Origin: Corynespora cassiicola
Taxonomy: Eukaryota; Ascomycota; Dothideomycetes; Pleosporales; Corynesporascaceae
DNA length: 64,000 bases
Direction of reading: 5' to 3'
Assembly (NCBI GenBank): GCA_022059125.1
Contig: JAEUWY010000016.1
Span: 1,178,001-1,242,000 of the forward strand
In this document: positions 33,214 to 43,748 of the stretch, one piece after another
Numbering within the stretch: position 1 is the first letter of the stretch
Layout: the number at the start of each line of letters is the position of its first letter
Position numbers and translations under genes: made by a program
The notes under the pieces: generated by a model
Seen by the model: the letters and a program-made list of their open reading frames with translations, nothing else
Database searches by the model: none
What the model was told of the DNA's origin: nothing

Positions 33214-34365
33214 TCAATTGTATAGGTCTAGGTTGTCTTGGCTATGGTCGACTTCGTCCTTATTGGCGTGATTCTGGTTGTTTTTATTTTTAGTGTTCTG
33301 GGTCTGATTGTTCTCGCCTCGGCTGTTCTGGTTCTCAGTGTTTTGGCCCCGGGCGACTTGGTCCTTATTGACGAAGGCTATGACGAAGGTGATGTTGATC
33401 GGATTTTGGCCACTTAGGTTCCGATTGCTCTGATGTTCGTTGCTTTCGTCCTGGCCGCTATGGTTCTCAGTGCTTTGCTTTTGTTTGGTCCGACTTTGGT
33501 CCTGGCTGCCCTGATTCTGACTGCCTTCGTCCTGGCTGCTCTGGTTCCCAGTGCTTTGACCCTGGTTGTTTTGGTCCTTATTGGTCTGGTTCTGGCTACT
33601 TTTACCCTGAGTGCCCTGATATTTGGGCAGATGGCAGGCGCAGCAACAGGCGCAATGGGACTGATTGGTCTGATTTTGATTCCGGGAGTTCTGATCCTGG
33701 CTGCTCTGGTTCTCGATTTGGGTTGTCTTGTTCTGATCGATATGATTCTGGGTGCTCTCGTTCTGGTTGCTCTGTTTCGCAGGACCTTGACTGTTATGGC
33801 TCTGGTCTTGAGTGCTCTGAACCTGGGTGCTCTGCTCCCCAGGGCCTTGCGTGTGATGGCTCTGCTCCTGGTTGCTTTGAACCTGGTTGCTCTGTGCCAG
33901 GCTATTCCGATGCTGGTTCTGTGCCCGATTGCTCAGATCCGGTTCACTGCGATACCGACTACCCTGACCCTGACCCTCCCGTTCCTAACTTTCCCTCTCA
34001 CTTACCACCGGCCTACCCTTCACCCTCCCCCACCAATCGTTAAAACGCCTCGCAACCCTCTCGTACGCTTCCGGTTCGTCCCGGAAGCGGGCCGTGGGTG
34101 AAATCCACTCGCCTGGATGGGTATAGATTCCTGGATGGGTATGGACTGGGGGCTCGCGCAGCTGGTTGGGGTCTTCAATTCGGGAAGGGTTGCTGTTATC
34201 TGCCCTCTGCTGGCCTTGAGCTTGCTGTGAGAGATCTTGGAGAGGAATACTGTCGTCTGCCCTCTGTTGGGGTGTAGTTGCTGATGCAGTGTTTCCGTTC
34301 CGGGGTCTTGCATCGGAGCGTGGTGGCACGCCCAGGTGGTTTGAACTGCCGGAAGCGTGTGCCAT
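33214..34365 (-). CDS. Q/N/S-rich pentapeptide-repeat (prion-like) protein
   Basis: Exon 1 runs from ATG 34365 to 34006 (120 codons) and ends at a strong GTAAGT donor; a stop at 33985-33987 lies in the intron. The same frame is then open from about 33984 to a TGA at 33214-33216 with no ATG of its own; the acceptor is not fixed (phase-compatible AGs leave introns of 42 or 87 nt). Exon 2 codes some 230-250 residues, mostly Gln, Asn, Ser, Asp, Lys and Thr, with a five-residue period of the type Q-S-x-Q-x, including two 20-residue copies encoded at 33781-33840 and 33841-33900. One Cys/His island, HCACCCACH, interrupts it. Exon 1 is Pro/Gln-rich with an acidic/aromatic ERVARRFNDWWGRVKG end. The stop is 123 bp from the GatB start on the same strand. 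Function unknown; composition is like that of prion-forming or condensate-forming proteins. Confidence 0.65.
33781..33900. repeat. Two tandem 60-bp repeats within the Q/N-rich exon
   Basis: 33781-33840 and 33841-33900 are similar over most of their length and each codes one 20-residue repeat on the minus strand. Shorter 15-nt periodicity extends through about 33240-33960. Confidence 0.8.
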
Positions 34366-36431
34366 GGGATATCAATTGGGCTGCAGAAGAGCAGTGCTGA
34401 AGTCTCGATAAAGGTACTGGTTGTAAAGCGACTGAAGAGCTTTGAGCGAGCGTAACGATAAACGAAGTGTAAACGTGTGTGATGATGATGATATTGAAGA
34501 TGAAGATGGGTGTGTTGGCTTCGTTGCAAGCAAAGAGACAAACCCAAGGTAATAGACTGGCCAGCGGCCATGAAAGCACTTGCCCACGGTGACTTCGGTT
34601 TACTTTCTGTCAGATCCGGCAAGCAGCATACAATCCAGTCGCCATCTACAGACCAGGCGCAGTTCCGCACGGAGGAAGCTACACTCAGACTATCATGCGT
34701 CTACACAAAGCGATGATATCCCTACTCACAAAAAAAAAACGTAAGCCCATCTCACGTCTCCCCCATGTAAGCCCATCTCCCCTCCCCATACACCCCTTAC
34801 CCTCCACTCGCCCCCTGCCCTCAAAATCCCATCATTACCCTCACCCTCTAAATCTCCATCCCCCCCAAACCCATCTCCAAAAACCCACACCCCCTCGGAA
34901 ATTTCCTTCCTTCCCCTCCCCAAAACGCCACCACACCCCCCCCCCCCCCCCCCCCCCACCCAACCCAGATCCACGGATCCAAACATCCAACTACCCGCCG
35001 ATCCCTCCCATTCCCTTCCCCCCCCCAAAAAAAGCCCGGGCCCTCAATAGCGCCCGCAGGCCAAACCGCTTTGGGTCGCCGATCTCCTGCACGCAAGCTC
35101 GATATCGAGAGTTTTGGGCGATGATCTCCCACCGTTTTGCCGTTTTGGTGGCGGGGGGAGAGGAACGTCATTTGTTGATACGGAGAAGAGTGTACGGATT
35201 TGGGGGGAGAAAAGGGGGGATGAACAGGATGGAAGTGATGGGATGAGATCGATGGTGGGTTGGGTGTTGGGTTGTTGGGTGTATCTGCGATAGAGCAATG
35301 TTTTCTGTTGTTGCTTGTTTGAATCGAGGGCTTGCGCCCATATGGTTCATTTTTGGGGCGCGTAGGTTGGGGGAGCTGAGATTAGATTGCGTAGGTGTGT
35401 GGGTTTGGTGTTGTGCTGTGCTGTGGTCGTGCATTATTGGAATCTCGCGATCGCGACTCCAGTGTCTCTCCATCATCACGGTATTGGCAACACGGACCCA
35501 AGATACTTTGTTTTAATATAGTCTTCAAGACATATTCCATTGCTCGCAGCAGATGTCTACTAGCACCCGTGCGGTAACGCTCGTAACATGCTCGCATGAC
35601 TTTTGTAATAATGTTCTCAAGAGAGTCGGCACAAAAAATATATATACCGGCCCGGTCTAAATTGCATTGTAGCAGCACAAACCTCCACCGGCAGCAGTAG
35701 GTTATCGACAAGAAGAAAAAAGTATGATGTAAATAAAAGTGTACATGAATCAACCATGCCATGGAGGTAGAAAATGGGATAAAAGGGTATTTCCAGAAAT
35801 AACAGGGTGGAGAAGGGCAGACAAAGGAGAATGGTCAAGGGTGATGTATCGGTCTTGAGTGAGATTGCCAGAAGGTATGTTGCGAGCAAAGGAATGTGTG
35901 AGTACGAAAGGCATAATAATCGAAATGCCATCGAGTGTGCACGTGCTTTTCGAGTTCCAAGGCGATGAGAAGCCTGGCGATATGGTGGTGCCGCCGTGGT
36001 CGATTGAGTCCGGTAGGTGCCGTGATGGCCGTACCCAGGATCGGAAAACCCGCGGGGGGTACTTGGGTACTTTGTTGAGGCTGAGAAGAGAAAACAAAAA
36101 TAGAGTTTGCGTCCGTTAAGTCGTTGATCGAGACCCTGCATCAGGGCTCCCCCTCCCTCCGCCCCTCCTTGCATGCAGACGTGCTGCAGCTAGCCTTCTT
36201 TTTTTTAACACTACTACACTGGCGCGGTGTCCCGGGGACATGTGGCATATCGTCATAATTCAATGGCGTGCATCGGTGCTGTGTGACCTGGTCAAGTCCA
36301 CTGCACTGGTCTCTTTTGTCGCATTCGTTGAAGCGAGCCAGCGCCCATGGTCGCCTCCATCTCGGCCTCCCCGCGAGCGTAGCTGACTTGAGTCGTCGCG
36401 GCGAGAATCGTCAAGGGGAGGGGTTGGACAA
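34366..36431. other. Gene-free interval with strong strand asymmetry
   Basis: 34740-35040 is almost purely pyrimidine and C-rich on the + strand, including a run of 22 C at 34936-34957. 35220-35410 is G/T-rich. 35500-36200 looks like ordinary intergenic DNA. No gene is supported. Confidence 0.5.
34936..34957. repeat. Homopolymer C22
   Basis: An uninterrupted run of 22 C residues on the + strand inside a 300-base C-rich segment. Confidence 0.95.
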
Positions 36432-36738
36432 TTACGAGCGGCCAGTGCCCATGCGCGTGAGTTCCTTGATCCGGATGCCGGGCCCCTTGCTCATTCGCCT
36501 GCTGGCGTTGGTCGATGACGACTTGGTCGAGGTGGTGGGCGAGGTAGCGTAGACGTACTCGCCGTCTACGTACTGGGCGTCGCTGAAGAAGGTGGTGCGC
36601 TTCTCGCGGCGGGTGTAGCGCTGCTCGAGGCGGTACAGCTCAAGTCCTGGGCAGTGGTTAGCAGGGTGGATGGCACGGCACGACGCAGGGCGAGCGGGAG
36701 ATTGACATACTGGCTTGCAGCTTCTCGATGAGGCCCAT
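36432..36738 (-). CDS. Small conserved fungal protein (80 aa)
   Basis: Two-exon minus-strand model 36738-36711 and 36646-36432 with a 64-nt intron (GTATGT...GCTAAC...CAG). The product starts MGLIEKLQARLELYRLEQRYTRRE and continues KRTTFFSDAQYVDGEYVY; the last 35 residues are Ser/Thr-rich and basic. The first exon codes only nine residues plus one base, and the join creates a smooth amphipathic, Lys/Arg-rich helix. I recognise the LELYRLEQRYTRR and AQYVDGEYVY blocks as those of a short conserved hypothetical protein found widely in filamentous ascomycetes; no function is known to me. No membrane segment or signal peptide. An unspliced reading would miss the start. Confidence 0.8.
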
Positions 36739-37908
36739 GGTGAATCTGTTGTACGGGGGGTGGAGGGATGCGAGGGGACGTGGCACAATGGAGAGGAGAC
36801 GGGTCGAGAGGCGAGCAGCGGCGGTATATATCGGGGCGGGCGCGAGCCAAGCAGGGAGATGGCTGTACTTGTGAAGCAGAGACGGCAGCAGCGCGGTGTC
36901 GGCTAACTCTATGCGATGCGAGGCGATCAACAAACGAGGGACGGATGGCGAGTGCAGGTGCGGGTGACTGGCAGCGGGCGACTGGCAACGAAGACGGGGG
37001 CGGGCGCGAGACGGCGAGACGGGGGAGTCGAGAGCGAAGAAACGGGAGGGGAGAGAGAAGAGAGTTGGGGCAGGGCCGTCGCCGGGGGGAGACTCGCAGA
37101 GTGCAGATGGGCGGGACGATGGCTGGAGGCTCGACCTTCTCGGATCGTTTAAATGGCGCGGCCGTCTAGGGTTGAGCCGATGCCAGGACCAAAGCAGTCA
37201 TCGAGCCGGCTCCACGGTCCACAGTCCTGTCTGTCGTCGGCGTCGGCGCTGCGGTGGATACAGACGCCTCTGCGCGCTGCCTCTGCTGGGCCTGCATCCG
37301 TCTTGCCCTGTTGTGGCAGGCCGCCAGTCCTGCAGTCCTCCAGTCCTCCAGTCCGCCAGTCCGCCATGCATCACCCCCCTCTGCCCCGTCGCGCTCCCCC
37401 GCGGCCTCGTGCCCGTCTCTGCCCGTCTCTCTCTTTTCGCCGCTGCGCTCGCGACGGTTGCCCTGGGCGGCCGAGTCAGGGCCCCACGTGGAACCGGCGC
37501 CCTAGACTGCTTCGAGGCGGTGGAGGCGGCACGTTTGGGGCCGCCGCCCCCTTGGCAACGCCAGGGGCGCATTGGTATCCACCGGCCTCACTCGCCGCCG
37601 CAGCCTCCCCAGCCAAAACACCCTCAACCCGGAAACAATCTCGACGCTCATCGAAGCTACTCTTCATGCACAGAACGCGTGTGGTTCCATTAGGGTCAGT
37701 TATAGAAGGGAGCTAGCACTGGCATAACATCCCCCCGCGCTGCGTGCGTAAGATCTGCCACGCCTTGCGCCAATCTATGCCGCCGGTACGCCTTGCTCCG
37801 CCCATGCAAAAATGCGCAACCACGTCTCTCAAACCACCACTCCCACTGTCCTACTACCCTACTTTCCTAACCTACTACCTTGTCACCATCTCCACCGTGG
37901 CCACTGGC
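36739..37908. other. Intergenic, promoter of the 80-aa gene; 9-nt repeats
   Basis: GC-rich, with a 9-nt tandem repeat (CCAGTCCTC / CCAGTCCGC) at 37321-37365. Open frames on both strands have no motifs. Confidence 0.5.
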
Positions 37909-40895
37909 TTAGATCCTCGACTCCGGCACCGAGCCCTCAACCACAGCCACCGCCCCGACGTTTCCTGCATCAGCCGACCCGTTGAGCAGCGAGATGACCG
38001 AGATGACGTCGGTCGGCTCAACCAAGTGCCAGCTTGCCAGCGTCTGCTTGGAACTAGCTCCCACCGTGACCGAGAAGACGTGGTCCGTCGGGAGCTTCGA
38101 CTGCCGCAGCGAGCGGAACATATCTGACCTCTGTTAGCTGCCTGCCCCGCCGAAACAGGGGACATGACACCACTCACCTTCGTCTGTGAAGTCATCGCCC
38201 AGGCACAGGACAAATTCGGGCGCGTCATCGGGTCCCTCTCCGTACTCGAGCACCAGCCGCTTCGCAATCTCTCCCTTGTTGACAAATCGCGGCCGGACCT
38301 CCAGGTTGGCCTTGCCAGTCATCACCTCGACGTCGTACTTCTTGCACACCGTGCTCTCCAGATGGCTGTGGCATTGACGAGCTTGGAATGCTCCGTACTC
38401 GGGATCGGCCCGTCGGTAGTGCCACGTCAGGGCAATCTTCTTGCGCTCAATGAAAGATCCTAGAGTGCGTCAGCTAATAGTCACCGCACTATGCCCGCCC
38501 TCGACTTACCCTGCGTCCTCTCAGTATAATGCTGGAACACGTCCATGACCTCGCTCTGCCAGCTCATGTCAGTCTTCTCCGTCAGATTCTCCCACTCCTC
38601 GCTCCGTGGGTGGCGCATGAAGCTTCCGTGCTCTGCGCTGAGCCCCAACTCCGAAATATGGCCCATCCATTCGTCCAAGAAGGCCTGGTCTCGACCGCTG
38701 ATGATCCAAACCGAATTCGCGGGATCGGCCGCCAGTGTCTTCAGAGTGCGGATGACGCGGTCCGAGGGTATGGCTGCCTGCGGGTCCTTCACAATGGGCG
38801 TCAGCGTTCCGTCGTAGTCGAACATGAACAAGCGTTTCTTGGCTTGACGATACTGGTACAGCAATTTGGCCCTGTCCAGGGCTGGTGTGGCGAACGCATG
38901 GTCGAACGACGACAGGTTGGTCATGAGCCGCTTGAGAAAGTTGTTCGTCCACGCCTGAACATTGTTCGATAGGACGTGCTGGTAGAGTTTGTCGTGGGCC
39001 TCCTGCCGCTGCTCCTCAGGCATGTTCAAGGCTTCGTTGATGCTCTCGGCAACACCACTGAGGTCCCATGGGTTGATGTGAATTGCTCCTCCAAGCGAGC
39101 CCGCAGTACCTGAAAACTCGGAGAGGATCAAGGGACCCTGGTTGTCCTTTTGACAGACGACATATTCGAGGCTCGTCGTGTTCATACCATCACGGACGCT
39201 AGTGATTAGACCGACATCCGCAATGCGAAGTAGAGCAAAATACTCCTCCTTGCACAAGTACTGTGGGAAGTGGTGGACTGGCGCAAAACTGAGCGAGCCA
39301 TAAGTGCCGTTGATCTTTGCAACCAGATCAGAGATTTTGTTGACAATTTTGTTCTCGCCGTCGTCGCCCTTCTCGACGTGCACACTGCTTGGACTGGTGA
39401 CTTGGATGAGGACGACCTTGTCGCGCCACTCTGGATACTTCTCGAGGAAAATCTCAAAGGCCTGCAGTTTTTGCGCAACTCCACGAACAGAGTCGAGCCT
39501 GTCTCGGCCAACGATGATCTTCTTGCCAGCGTAAATTTGACGGAGACCCTTGATCTTTTCATCAATGACTGGATCTCCAAAGGCTTGCTTCTGGGTAGAG
39601 GAGGCGTTGATGCCTATTGGGAAAACATCGACTGCCACGTGAGCTCCATAAGCATCGACGCCTGCAGAAGACGAATCGAAGCCGAGGATTCGCGTGCAAC
39701 ATGACGAGAAGTGTCGCGAGTAGCTATAAGACTGGAAGCCGATCATGTTAGCCCCTAGAACGCCCTCCAGGATTTCCTTGCGTCTGCTCAAGCACCGGTA
39801 GAACTCGCTACTCGGGAAGGGGACGTGGAGGAAGAAGCCTATGTAGGCATTGGGCAATCGCTGGCGGATCAAGCTAGGAAGGAGTAGTAGGTAGAAATCA
39901 TGGATGACGATGATGTCTCCGGGCTTGTAAATCTCTAGAATGCGGTCCGCGAATTCCTTGTTCATGCGGTAGTAGTCAGCCCAAGATTTGCGTGCGGCCC
40001 GACCATCGGCAGGCTCGTTCTGCTTGTAATGGAACAGGGTGTATAGTTCGTGCTCAGCGTATTTGCGCCAACGTGCCTGATCCTTGAGAATATAGGCACC
40101 TTCCTTCTCGTCAATCTCGTCGACGAGCCACACGGGAACGATGCGGCCGCCATGGTCACGCTCCAGCTGCTTCTCCAAACGGTCTCGATCTGGCCGGTCG
40201 ACGCGGATGCCTTCAGGCTGCTGTGGTGGCTGCAAGAGCGGCGTCTTGCCATCGACGGGAATCGGAGCTGCGGCTTTATTGATTGGCTGCTGAAGTCCAT
40301 TCTTGACGGTATTTTCTCCGTTCTTCTCCTTGATCTCGCCCGTCCAGCCAACCAGTGTATGGTTCCACGGGGAGGCAGCCGAGGCAAGATAGGACAGAGA
40401 GTCAAACAAGGCCGAAGTTCCGCGACGCGAATTGAGGTGCCAATCGTTGCCCGGGGAGTGCTCAATGTTGTATGGCACGGCAAAGGTTGCGCTGATGACT
40501 CTGCCGCTGAGGTTCAGGCTGGGATGCGCAGCGCGGGGGTCGGTGTCTGCCAGATCTCTCTTAAAGGCCGGGTCCGCAACCGTGCTCAAGCGTCGCAAGA
40601 GCTCCTCCCCGGTGCGCGCGCCAGCTGCAGCCTCGGTGGGCGAGCTCGAGCGGCCCTGTTGCTGTGGTTCAAAGTACGAGTTTGCGCTCCACTGAGGGCC
40701 CGGTGTGACGGTATCTGGGTCAAAGGGCAGGCCTGTATCCTGTGGCCTCTCGTCGGGGTCAATGTAGGCGGAGTGGCCGGCCAGGTGGACGCCAGGGGTG
40801 ACGGGCACCGAAGTGACGGAGGGGTGAAGAGCGGGGTGCGTTGCGGTTTCCACGGGTTCAGGGATGCCCTGGCCGGGCCTGGTGGGTGGTGTCAT
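37909..40895 (-). CDS. TPS2: Trehalose-6-phosphate phosphatase (Tps2-type, TPS + TPP domains)
   Basis: Three-exon minus-strand model 40895-38510, 38459-38178, 38123-37909 (960 aa; introns 50 and 54 nt). Seen: a disordered Pro-rich N terminus; a glycosyltransferase-20 (TPS-like) domain with WADYYRMNKEFADRI, IVIHDFYLLLLPSLIR, GFFLHVPFPSSEF and GLITSVRDGMNT; then a HAD-type phosphatase domain with FDYDGTLTPIV, WIISGRDQAFLDEW, GLSAEHGSF and, across the last intron, GDDFTDEDMFR. This is the dual-domain layout of yeast Tps2 / Aspergillus OrlA, in which the HAD domain hydrolyses trehalose-6-phosphate to trehalose and the TPS domain binds the complex. ATG 40895 is chosen over ATG 40931, which lies in a 3' splice-site context (GCTAAC...ATGCAG) and is probably inside a 5'-UTR intron of about 155 nt with a GTAAGC donor near 41080. 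Confidence 0.95.
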
Positions 40896-41966
40896 GGCGG
40901 GAGGGAATATCTCGTGTATATCGCGCTGCATGTTTGTTAGCCTGCTAGTCTGCTAGTCTGTTGGTTTGCGCGGGTTGGCGGGGTGGTGTCGCGGTAGCAA
41001 TGGAGGATTAGGAGGGAGGATTGGACAACCAGCGGGCGCAGTGGAACTCTGTGTGCGGACGGGCGCGAGGGTGCTTACCTGAAGAGTAGCAGTGCTTGCT
41101 CACTGCGGCGGTGGAGGGCCAGGTCCGAATCTGTGCCGTGCCTGCTCAACGAACGGGGCGCGGTGTGTCGACGACGGCGGCGTATCACACGTCACACATG
41201 GGCATGGCTTGTAAGGACAGGAGAGGCGGTGGTGGAAGCGAGCGAGCGAGTAGAGGGAGAGGGAGAGGGGGGAAAGGGTCGCGGCGGAGAAGGGGGCTGA
41301 GGAAGGTGGTGGAAAAGGCGGTTATGCAGAGAATGGAGATTAGAGAATCGGCTGGACTGGTGGGACGCTCTAGCTTCATCCCACCTCGACGTCAGCCAGC
41401 ACCGGGCCAACCAGGCACGCTCTCGAAGGCCGTCGCTGGGAGGACTGGGCGGCCAGCAGAGAAATGACTCCACCATTACTCGGCCGCTGTCCGCGTGCTT
41501 CCACCGTCTTCTGCGCAAACACGCCCGCTGCCGGCTGCCATTTTACCATTATGACGTAGAAGCTGCGTTTCTCTCGTCTCTCTTCTGGCCTCGCGCTGGC
41601 AGAGCCCCCTGCGCAGGGCCCGCCGCGAGCGCTCGGCGGGGGACGGCGTGGGAGGGCGCCAGTGCGGCCTGGCCCAGCGTTGACGGTGGATGGTGTCGAG
41701 GCCAGCCGGCGTCAACAGAGCCCGCCGCCTCCAGACAGCTGCTGCACCCATGGTCGACAAAGTCCGCGGGGGAGAGCTTGGCGTGCCGCGTCCCGGATAG
41801 GCATGGCCGGCCTTGGCGCTCCAACACCTGGAACCGCGAAGAACTTCGTGCTGAGGTCGCCTGGGCGCGCATGGCTGCTGGCTCTCGCGTTGCTTGTCCG
41901 CGTCTTCGTCTCCGTCCCCGCCGCGCCCTACCGCTTTCCTCCACCACGACCATCCGCCGGCCTCTC
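40896..41966. promoter_or_regulatory. Divergent promoter: TPS2 (-) and nucleotidyltransferase (+)
   Basis: 1.07 kb between two divergent genes. The left part holds a likely 5'-UTR intron of TPS2 (about 40926-41080, minus strand). 41225-41300 is purine-rich. No further gene is supported. Confidence 0.5.
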
Positions 41967-43748
41967 ATGCCGCCCCCATGCGCTCGGCTGATATGTCGCT
42001 CCCATAACCCTTTGTCGCCCTCAATCGCCCTCTGGCAACAGTTCGGCCACCCGTTTCGACATGCACTTCCCCGCAGACGCCCGACCTCCACCGCCGCCGC
42101 CAGACCATCCGATGCTGATCCAGCCCCCTTGACACCGCCCGAATCTGTCCGCGACGCACCGTCTCCACCAGCATTCAGAGCCAATTCCCAGAGTTCTGCC
42201 GTTGACCATAGCCAACACAATGGGCAGGACACGGACGGTCGAGGCAGCCGAGACGACCTGACACAAGGCGACAGCCACTTCCAGGTTCGCCGGCTCATGA
42301 GCGCCGACCGTCTCAAATTGGCGCATATTGAGAAGGCAGATGACTACGAACCTGAGATTCTGCACCCTGTTCGACTGCAAAATGCCCCCGCGACAAGACG
42401 AAACCCTTATGTTGTGCGAGAGAAGGAACGGTACACGCCCTACCAAAGGTATGTACATCCAGAGGCAAGGTCCATGTTCAAATGCAAACCATTGAAACAG
42501 GCTGGACCGTGAGATCCGCAACTTCTATAAGTTGTCAAAACCCAACAAAATGGAAGCCCTCGCCCGAAGGCAAGTCGCATCGAACGTGCAACGCATCGTG
42601 GAAAAGATCCTTGGGACCAAATCGTACACCACCGAGATATTTGGCTCAGCGCGCACTGGACTAGAACAGGCTACGTCAGACATCGACATTCGGTTGATGC
42701 TCCGAGACCGCACAGGAGAAAACCGAAAGCTGCCCAAACAAAATGAGAGAAGGATCTTGAAGGAAGCATTGACGCGGTTGTTTGCTAGAGGCATTGTCAA
42801 TCAGCAAAAATACACGTCGGCGAAGCTGCGACACGCACGCTATCCCCTCATTACAATGCAGCATAAAATGTCCGGGCTGGAAGTTCAGATTGTCCTGGCC
42901 AACGATACGTCGCATGCAAGGTCCATCATGCAAGAATACATGGACGAATATCCCTACATTCGCCAGGTATTCAGTGTTCTCAAAGCTATGCTTGACGTCA
43001 GGGGTTTAAGCGACGTCTACACGGGCGGCATCGGCTCATACCCGCTCTTCATGATGCTTGTTGCCAGCCTGCGTCACAGTCCTCTCCCTCAAGGTCAAGA
43101 AGATGCTGCTGCTGTCGCCCTCCTTAACTTTCTTCGTTTTTGGGGCGACTTCGATACATCCAAGGGCATATCGATTGAGCCGGTAGAGCTCTTTGACAAG
43201 TCGGAGAGGTTGGTCATGCCAGAGACTGTCAGGAAAGCAATTGAGGTAACCCCCACTGCCTTCCAGCCACCACATACAAGACAGAGCGCGCTGACATGTG
43301 TGTGTAGAGAGGCGAAGCCCAACCACTCCCGAGCTACATGCTCTGCCTACAGGATCCTGATGACGCGACCAATGATCTTGGCCGCAAAATCACTGCCATC
43401 AAGCATTTCAAGAAAACTTGCAGGTATCTGTACACGAAAAAGCTCAGAGTTCTGCAGTTCAACAATCTCGACAACCTGCTATATGACCTTGTGGGGGACA
43501 AGTATACCATGGAAAAGCAATTGAGGTACAAGATAAATCATTATGGAATCGCACAAAAGCGTTACCAGCAACTTTCGGCCACGGACGAGGAGGTGTCCGA
43601 AAGTAGTAAGCCCGCATCAGATGAGCCGACCGGCAGCGAAGAGAATCTCTTGGCCATGGACAAGGAAGCGTCCGAAATTGGTGAGCCCACAGCACCTGAG
43701 CAGACTGGCGGTGAAGGCATAAACCCCGAGACCCAGTCCCAGGCGTGA
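41967..43748 (+). CDS. Cid1/TRF4-type nucleotidyltransferase (non-canonical poly(A) polymerase family)
   Basis: Three-exon model 41967-42448, 42501-43245, 43308-43748 (555 aa; introns 52 and 62 nt). Seen: the nucleotidyltransferase motif EIFGSARTGLEQATSDIDIRL (Gly-Ser followed by the catalytic Asp pair), VQIVLANDTSHARS, then the PAP-associated region PYIRQVFSVLKAMLDVRGLSDVYTGGIGSYPLFMMLV and LLNFLRFWGDFD...GISI, and a C-terminal DPDDATNDLGRK block. This matches terminal nucleotidyltransferases of the Cid1/Trf4 group, which add A or U residues to RNA 3' ends. The chosen start, MPPPCARLICRSHN, begins a long Arg-rich, acid-free stretch compatible with a mitochondrial presequence, but the frame is open further upstream and the start is uncertain. 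The acidic C-terminal tail is disordered. Confidence 0.85.

Noticed and set aside
33433..34101. 223-codon + strand frame coding an Ala/Leu/Val-rich, membrane-like protein
   Set aside because: It is the exact antisense, codon-aligned shadow of the Q/N-rich minus-strand exon (CTG/GTT codons opposite CAG/AAC). No splice or promoter logic, and the hydrophobic runs lack charged loops.
34020..34670. 216-codon minus-strand frame overlapping exon 1 of the Q/N-rich gene
   Set aside because: Different frame, no motif, poly-His/Leu composition; the frame from ATG 34365 has the better donor and continues into the repeat exon.
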